From Cynocephalus volans (taxonomy: Eukaryota > Chordata > Mammalia > Dermoptera > Cynocephalidae): a stretch of DNA of 64,000 bases. Position numbers and translations under genes: made by a program. The notes under the pieces are model-generated. The model worked only from the letters and a program-made list of their open reading frames with translations. It did not search any database and was not told the DNA's origin. Shown one piece after another: positions 53,801 through 62,800 of this stretch. Every line of letters begins with the position of its first letter. Positions within the stretch are counted from its first letter, which is position 1. The stretch spans positions 8,895,035 through 8,959,034 of the forward strand of contig NC_084471.1 of assembly GCF_027409185.1 (NCBI RefSeq). Reading direction: 5' to 3'.

Positions 53801-56800
53801 ATTCATTAGTAATTTCCAAGGCCTGAGAGATGCAGAAAGAGTTCTGTCTTCGTTTGCAAGTCCTTCAATGGTTTAGGATTAGTTTCTAAACAGAGGCTCC
53901 CCAGGGAGCTTACCTTAAGGCTCAGGCTCTGGGATTCTGTTACTCTTTAAAAAATTCCATTATGTCAATAAAGTTTAACCCTTGAGTTGTGTGGTCCAGA
54001 AATGGAACACTTTACACCCTACTTCTGTGACTGCTCCTCTGTGTCCTGCCTACCACACTTACAAAAACCCTTTCAAAAGGATAAAATAAACATTCTCAAA
54101 TTGTGTTCTAAAAAAAGGTCCCTAGGTCCTACAAGTCACTGTGCAAACTGAAGTTCATTCGGTTCCCCATTCATTCTCAGATAAAGCCACTCCTCCAAGT
54201 CTCCCTAAGACTAAAAAGAAAAATAATATAATAATACTCCTAAAAATATATAATAATAATAATAATATAATAATACTAAAAAAAGATAATATGACCCCTT
54301 CCTTTTATGTGCTTCAGCTCACTTAATTCTTGCAGCACCTATAATGTAGATATCCCCAACCCCAACCTTACAGAAGAAACTAAGGCTCAGAAAAGTATCC
54401 TGGGACCCAGAGGAAGTCACTTTAAGTGCCCAGCACAGAGCAAACACTTGATAAACACATGTTGACTGAATGTGTAACTAAGCAGAGGATCTCATACCAC
54501 CTTGCATTTGCTTACATCAGACAAACAGATGGCATGGAGTAGAGAAAAAGTCCATGGGTTTTAGAGTTGGACATGTCTGGATTTAGGCCACAATACTACC
54601 ACTTACTAGTTGTGTGATCTGGGCTTTAGTTTCTTCATCTGTAACATACCGCAGAATTGGAGAAAGGATTAAAAGCAAAAACATATCATGAAACAATGCA
54701 GGTTAAGGCATGGAATGGTGCTTGCCACCCAGAGTCATATACACTCTATGAAGGTAGGGACCCTGTTTACCTTGCCAGCGCTATACCTGGAGCCCAGCAC
54801 AAAATAGGCTCTTATGTAAAGGTCTGAACTGCAGGTCTGACCAGTCAGTGTTGAGAACATAACAGGTACTGTCTACAAATGATTTCAAAACCTGCTCAAG
54901 GACTGAAAAGTAGAAGTAACTGCAGAGACAGTCAATAACTAATAAAAAACAAGATGGGTCACGTTCACATAGTGAACACCAATGTACCTCAGTGTCACGT
55001 AGTGAACACCAATGTACCTCAATGTGTCTACATAGGATCAAAATGAAACGCTCCTGTATTCATTATCAAATAAATACATGTAAGAAGAATTAAACACAAT
55101 GGAAAATAACTATTCAAGTTGAAGTCCAGCCTTGCCCAAGAAAAGAACAGAAATCCTACCCAACTAACTCAGAAAAACTATCAAGATTGATTTTTAAAAA
55201 TTCAAAGAAAGTAGTGTGAGAAATGAGGCTATTCAAAACAAAAGGGCATGTCCTAAAATATCTGCAGATTTGGGTGAAAAGTGGTTTTAAGAGAATTACA
55301 GTGAAAGGAAGTAACTTCCAGAACACCATTTACAGTGATGGAAAGCCCCAAAGAATTTTTATGTGAGGATGCACTGAAACTTTGGGGCAGCAAGGGCTGC
55401 CACCCGGAAACTACATATAAGGGAACTCAGGAAGAACAGAGTCCTCGTGAAACAATGTAAAACAAGAAACCATTTGCCAAGTTCCCCCAAAGCAGAGGGC
55501 TGAAAATAAGGGACTGCTGTACCTTAAGGAACAATTTTAAAAGTAAAGAGAGCAGGAAAACCAGATGAAAGACTACTCCAAGAAACCCAAAGCAGCAGAC
55601 ATTTAAGACAATCCTGACCAACAGGGTCCTGGGCAAGCAAAGGGGACATATGAGGCACTGGAAGGGATCACTAAGAAAGGTGGTCACTACCCACTGACTG
55701 TCCAGTGGTCTTGAGTACAGAAAAGTCAAGCGAGGAGCCGAGAGGCCAGGACAGAGTGGTATGTATATGTGCAGTGTTATGGAGTGGGGGTGGCATCAGC
55801 TCTAACAGGCAAGAGTATGGTAAAGAGACAGGCAGAATAAAGGGAATAAAGAGTCCCAAATGGACTGTGCTGAAAAGCTGTGGGGAAATAGGCCCTCTCC
55901 CACACACTGGTGGGACTGTAAATTGGTACATCCACTATGGAGAGCAGTTTGGCAGGATCTATCAAGACTACAAATGAATAAAGAGCTAAAAAAGAATTAT
56001 AGTTCCTTACCCTTTCTTTTGTTTTATTTCACTGGATTCTTGTAGCACCTATGACGTAAACAGCACTGGCCTCACTTTGACCAGCAATCCCACTTTAGTA
56101 ATTTCTCCTGTACCTACACCTGCACATGTATGAAATGAAGAATTTACACAGCTATTCACTGCAACATTGTTTTTAACTGCAGAAGACTGGAAACACCTTT
56201 AAATGTCCGTCAAAAAGGGACTGGATGGATAAATTACAGTGCATCCATATAACAGAAAACCACACAAAAGTGAAAAAGTCTGGAAAGATCTCTAAGACAA
56301 ATTTTTCAGTGGGGAAAAAAAAGACAAGGCACAGAAGAACAGGGTTTATAGCATGCCACCTTTTTGTGTCAAAATAAAAAGAGAAGCAAAAGTTAAATAT
56401 ATTATTTGTTATTTGCTTGTATTTGTAATAATATTTGTTTCAAAGTTTCAAAGTTTCGAAGGAGGAGATGGGAGTGATGGGATTAGACAGATAACAGACA
56501 GGGTTGGGAGTAAGACTTTTCACAGTACCCTTTCATATTTTTTATTGTGAACCATATGAATGCACTATCTTTTCAAAAAAAATTTCTTTGCAGAAATATT
56601 TTCCAAGTTGTAATTCCCAATCAGCACAGTAATGTATAGCACTGGGAAAGTTTTAAAAATGAAAGGGCTACAGCTGACAGTATGTAACCCAGCTCTTGAC
56701 TTGAAGACTCTTTTTTGGAAAACACATACCCATGAACTAACTCCAAAGTGACTTGTTCATAAGTATTCAGAGCAACAGTACTTCGTTAACGAAAAACTGC

Positions 56801-59800
56801 AAATGAAGAAAATGTTCAACAGAGACGTGGATATGCAAGCGTTTGCCTATTCAGATGGATTATGTTAGATTATATGGCTATTATACCTCAACTATTTCAA
56901 CATATAGCACACTACATGTGAAAACACTGTGACATCAACAAAGTTCAGACAAGAATCCAGAAGAATATGAACAATTTGGTATTCTGGAAGTTTTAGTTGA
57001 ATAAAGTTGTTTAACAATTTCCTTTTTTAATTACCAATTTGAGGAGAGAAAACATCTAGTTAAGATAGAGGTCAAAATATACTTTTTAAAAATGCTAAGA
57101 TATAAGCTGAGCATAACTACATAAAAGACTATTCAATGAGAGTCAGGCAGCGCTCAAGAACCTTTGGCCAAAGGCCTGGGTGTGAATGCAGAGAATGTTT
57201 GTCAAGGGCGAGGCCAAACATATGGAGGAAGGAACAGAAACCCAAGAGGACTCTGGTTTGGTAGTCTGATCAACCCCAGAAAACATATCCCAGGAAATGT
57301 AACTGGATGAGACCAGGAGCTAAACACAGGTGAAAAATAAATAAGCTGTGGACAACAGTAGCTCTTTGAACCCAGACATTAATGACATTGATACATATTC
57401 AAGTATCAAAACAAAGCTGGTATCTTTAAAAAGGTATATACAAAGGGGCAAAAAGTAGATCTGTGCTTCACCTCACTGAGCAGTTTTTCCAAAACATCAC
57501 TCACTGCAGAAATATGTAGTTTCTACCTTCTCACCTCTACCTCCCAGTGGTGTGCTGACCACACCCATCCCAACACCCATTCCTGGCTCACCCAGCTGGC
57601 CACTCCAACTTTCTCAGTGATGTGAACACCCGGACTGGGGGCGTACCCAACACCCTGACCTTGGACATGCTTTCCTTTCCTCATCAGACACACCTTTACA
57701 GAGCGCCTATTTCATGCCAGGTACTTCAGGGTACTCTGCCAAAGATGAAACTGAGTGTCTGCAGGGAGAAGCCAACAGAGACCCAAGACAATGCCACGGA
57801 AAGGCTCAAGTACTGGAAGTTCCTCTGCAGGCTGGGGTAAAGAGTGGGCTAATAGCAGGAGGGCTGCATGAATGCAGGCATCAGACAAGTCGGCTCTCCA
57901 GAGCCCCACTAAGTAGCGAGTGACTGACAGCCCAGTTATATTAAGGCACGTTGTCAGAGAATTCAGAACACCAAGCATAAAGACAAGACCCTAAAAGCTT
58001 CCAGAGGAGAAAAGAGGTCACACACAAAGGATCAGGAATCAAAATAGCAGGGGTTGGCCAGTTAGCTCAGATGGTTAGAGTACAGTGTCAAGGGTTCTGA
58101 TCCCATACCGGCCAATTGCCAAAAAAAAGTATCAAATAGTATAAGATTTCTCAGCTACTAGACACTAGAAAATGACCAGGCAATGCCCTCAAAATTCCAA
58201 TATAAAATTATGTCTAATCTAAAATGCTAAACTCAACCAAACCATCAAATTGGAGTAAGGTTAGAATGAAGATTTTTTAAACAAGCAAAGGCTCAAAAAT
58301 TTCACCTCCAATGTATTCTTTCTCAGGAAGCTACTGGAGGATGTGCTCCATCAAAACAAGAGAGTAAAAAGACAAGAACTAGGGAAGAGGAGCTTCAACC
58401 CCCCACCCCCACCCCCACCCCCAAGCGTGATGATGAAATAAGTCCCAAGAGAAGTGCTGAAGAGCAGACCTGAACAACAACCATCACATGGAGCAAAAAA
58501 AGGGAGGGCTCCAGGAAAGAAAGGAACTGACCACCACACTGAGAGTTTGTTACAAGATTTAGGGCTGAATTAGTTACAAGAACATGGAAACTAAGCAAGT
58601 GAATACTTGGGGCTATTATTGTAAGTCCTAGGTAAATACAAACAATAAAAATGTAGAAAATCTACCCAAGAGAAATGAACACGTTTGTCCATACAAAAAC
58701 TTGTACACAAATGTTCACAGCAGCTTCATTTACAATAGCCAAAAAGTGGAAACAGCCCAAATGTCCATCAGCTGATGAGGATAAACAAAATGTGGTATAT
58801 GCATACAATGGAACACCACACTGCAACATGATGAACCTGCATGACATTATGCTAAATGAAAGAAGCCACATACTGTCTGATTTCATTTATGAAATGTCCA
58901 GAATAGGGAAACCCATAAAGACAGAAAGTAGATTAGCTCATTGAAAAACTTCTTTAACCTTCTCCAAAGAGAACAACCGCCTCTACTTGACCATCACCCA
59001 CTCACTCCTGACTCCTTCCAGCTTTATCTAGCCTTGGACACCCTCATCTGCCTGCTGTCAAAGGTCGATCTCCTAATTGAAAAATCGCATGACTCCTTTC
59101 ATGGCCTTGTCATCCTTGCTGTCCTCTGCAGCACTGTTTCCACCATATGACCACTCCTTGAAAAGCTCACCTCTTCTTAATTTATTACACTTTCCTGACC
59201 TCAAACCTCCCAGTTCTCTCCTCTCACCTCTATCTTCAACTCATGATCAGTGACTGTTCCTCAATCTCCATCCCCCATTTTAACCTTCTCCTGGGTACCT
59301 GCCTCCCATCTCCTACTGGATGACTCCCAGGCACCTCAATTCCAACCCATTTAAGAGAAATTTTCATCATCTTCCCAAACCAGCTCTTCCTGCTAGCTTC
59401 TTAACTCACCCAATACCCCAGGCTCAAAGCCTTAATGGGATCTCAATTCCACCTCTGTTCTGCCTTCAGGGCCAAGCCTTCACTGGGGCCATGTCCTGTC
59501 AAGTCCAGCATCTTGCATGACAGCCACTTCCTAACCAAATCCCTTCACCCTCTTAGCATCATGATTGCAGTTTCCTCCTAATTGGTCTCCCTGCCTCCAA
59601 TCTTCCTTGCCTATCACCACAGTTAAATTTCCTGAAAACCCATGAATAATGTCATCCCCCTGTTTGAAAATCTTCAACAATTCTCTCCCTACATTCCACA
59701 AAACATCTGTGTCTGGAGCACAATTTGGCTCCAACTCACTTCTCAGATCTCATTTCTACTGTTTCCTTACACATGCTGTATATTCCAAGAAAGCTATAGT

Positions 59801-62800
59801 AGTTTTTATTTCTAAGGCACCTCGGTCCTTCTTCCACGTGCTCATCATGCTACTCCTGCCACCCACCCTTTTGGACCTAGAAAAAAGGTCACCTCCATGA
59901 CTATAGCTCTCCTGATTCCAATGGAAATGGATCCCACCTCTTGGTCCCTTTTGGTTCCTCCTAAAGGCCTGGCTTACAGATCAAAATACAGACATATACC
60001 ACAAAAAGAAGTGGTGTGGCTATTCTATAACAATAGACCTGAGGGCCTAGGACAATGAATATTTTGCAGCTAGCATACATGCTTTGTTGGGTTGTTTCTA
60101 AAAAAGATTGGACCAACATTTAAAAATCTAGAGATTTCAAATAAAAATCCAGACTTGGGCATCTCTTGAAAAAGAGACACTGATACCTCTTTCAAGAAGC
60201 TTCCATAGACTATCCTAATCTAAAATCTTCCCTGGACTATCCTAGTCTATAGTAGGCTATCCCAGTCATTCTCTACACTGTGATCTCATTTAATTTTTTT
60301 CAAAGCACCCTGCCAAAATTGTTCTTTTATTTTACATAACTGTGTTTCCTCCACCAAGAAATTAAGCTCTCTGAGAGAAAAGAGACCTTGTCTGTCTGGT
60401 TCAAAGCTATCCTCAGCACTCAGTCCACTGTGGGGCTATTTAGAAGCCACTCGAGAGATGTGCTAAGTGAGTGAATGGATGTGGTCTCCTTGGGCCATAC
60501 CCCCAAAGGGTACCGATGTGTTGGAGCAGAGCAGACTGTGGAATGTAGGATTCCTGCCTGCCTGTACCTCCTGGAGGCAGGCATGAGTTCTCAAGCTTGC
60601 AAGTAACCCTTATCCCCACCATATACATACATAGGAAGTAAATCTACTCACATTCACAGTCTCTCCTCTTCCTTTCCTGCTTGGCTCCTAGCAGCAGGTG
60701 GGCTGGCCACCCATGATCTAATCCAACTCCAAAGACTATGACCAGTATGACTAGTATCCTGCCCAGCCCAAGGTCACTGGATTCATTCAGGCCTTCCACA
60801 AATACTTAGTGGTCACTCTTACTGTGCCAGGAACTATTCTAGGTGCAAAGAATTCTGTGTGAACAAAACTAAGGTCCCTGCCCTCAGGGAGCTAACATCC
60901 TGGAAGGGGGACAGATGAGTGAGTATCAAGGGATACTTGTATCTGCAGACCATTGGCCTTCAACCATCCCAACCCTTCTTGTCCTCCAAGGCCCACATCA
61001 AGGGCTACCTCCTTGGTGTGGTCTTCCTATTAAGCCAGACTTTACCAAGCTCCCTCACTGTTGACTTTCACTTACTGCCCTGTGCAATCGTAAACTGTTC
61101 TATACTCAGCACTACAGTTTGTTACTCATCTCAAGCTCAATGAGGCCATAAAATTCTATCTTTCATGGTTCCTCGCAGCTCAGTAACCAGCCTGCAATGG
61201 AATATTTGTTGACCAACTGAAGACAGCAAACCACTTTTCCCAAACCTGGCAGAGGAACCTGTGAAGCCACTGAACCACTGTGGTAGTTTCCAGAGTATAC
61301 ACTTTATTCAGAAATGTATGAGGATAAAAGTTAATATTAACCACGAGGTTATTTAACACATTACAAATTAAGACGAATAGGGATCGACCATGGAATAGGA
61401 ATGCAAAATGCACATGAATTTCTTTTTGTGCCCCTTCTGGTAAGCAGCTTTGGACATACTTTTTACCAGCTGTGTAACCTTGGGTAAGTTAATGAACCAC
61501 TCTGGGCCTCAGTTTCAGGATCTGTGAAAGGGAGATGACTAGTATAATGGTCATCTCTACCTGATAGTGTTGTTATTAGGACTGAGAACATGTGTGTGAG
61601 TGCTTAACACAGGGCCTGGCACTTAAGTGCTCAAAACATGTTAACTGCCATTCTTATGTTCCAAGAACTCACCACACCCCACATTTGTCAACACATCTCT
61701 GTATTCAGGAGCACTTAGTGGAAGAGTCTGTGGTTAGCAGAGGGGTTTCAGTGAAGGTCTTACCACACTGCCCAGATGACCAAAATGGAAAGCAAGGACA
61801 AGCTAAGGGGATAAATGTTACAAAAGCAAAATGGAAAAATGGCAAACAGATTCTTTTTTTTTTTTTAAAGATGACCAGTAAGGGGATCTTAACCCATGGC
61901 CTTGGTGTTATCAGTACCACACTCTCCCAAGTGAGCCATGGGCCAGCCCCAAACAGATTCTTTTTAATTAGCATCTTCTGCTGCCTCTGTTTCTTCACCT
62001 GCACAATGGGGATGAAGCTATCACACTTGCCTGCAAGGCTGTAGTGAGATCCTAGATGCAAAAGCATTTTGTAACTGAAAAGCACAACGAACCTGAATTA
62101 ACTGCTTAAGTGCACGGGTTTTGTATTCTCTAAGGTGAGTAACCTTAGACAAGTTAACATCTCCTGGCCTAAGTCTCCTATAAAATAGGAACAAGAATAT
62201 CTATCTCACAAGATTGCTGTGAGAATAAGTGAAATAATAAGAAGTAACTGGGGGCTAGAAGAGCCCAACTATTAAATTACCATTAAGATTACTATCCTAT
62301 TTATTGGACTCCTCGTCCCTAAACGTGAGGTGGAAAGAAACCAATACTGGCTCAGAACAGGAAGAAATGGGCTCTGTAAACAGCTGGGTGACCTTGGGCA
62401 AGTCGCTGACCCTCTCCAAGCCTTGGTTCCCACAGTCACAAAATGACAGCATTACAAGAGAGGATCCATAGACTCCTTCCAGCTCCTCCACTCCGCTGTT
62501 AAGGCCGCTGAACAAAGGCCAACCAACCGCTACCCAGCCAGTACCCGAGGGGCCACAACTGAGCTCCCTTTGCAGCGCGACAGGAGAAACGCCCGGGTGT
62601 TCATCCCGGAGAGATGCGTCCACATTCCGCCGCCACCGCTTACTCCCTCAACTTGCTTTTGCAGACGTTGCCCAAAGTTTCCCCAAGCGCCCGGCGACCA
62701 GCCGTCGGTCAATCACAGGAAGACCAGGGGTTGGGGGAGAGGAACCTGGGGCCCGGTCTGGGGAATCCCAAAGCCGCCCCCGCGGCCGGGCAAGGCGTGA

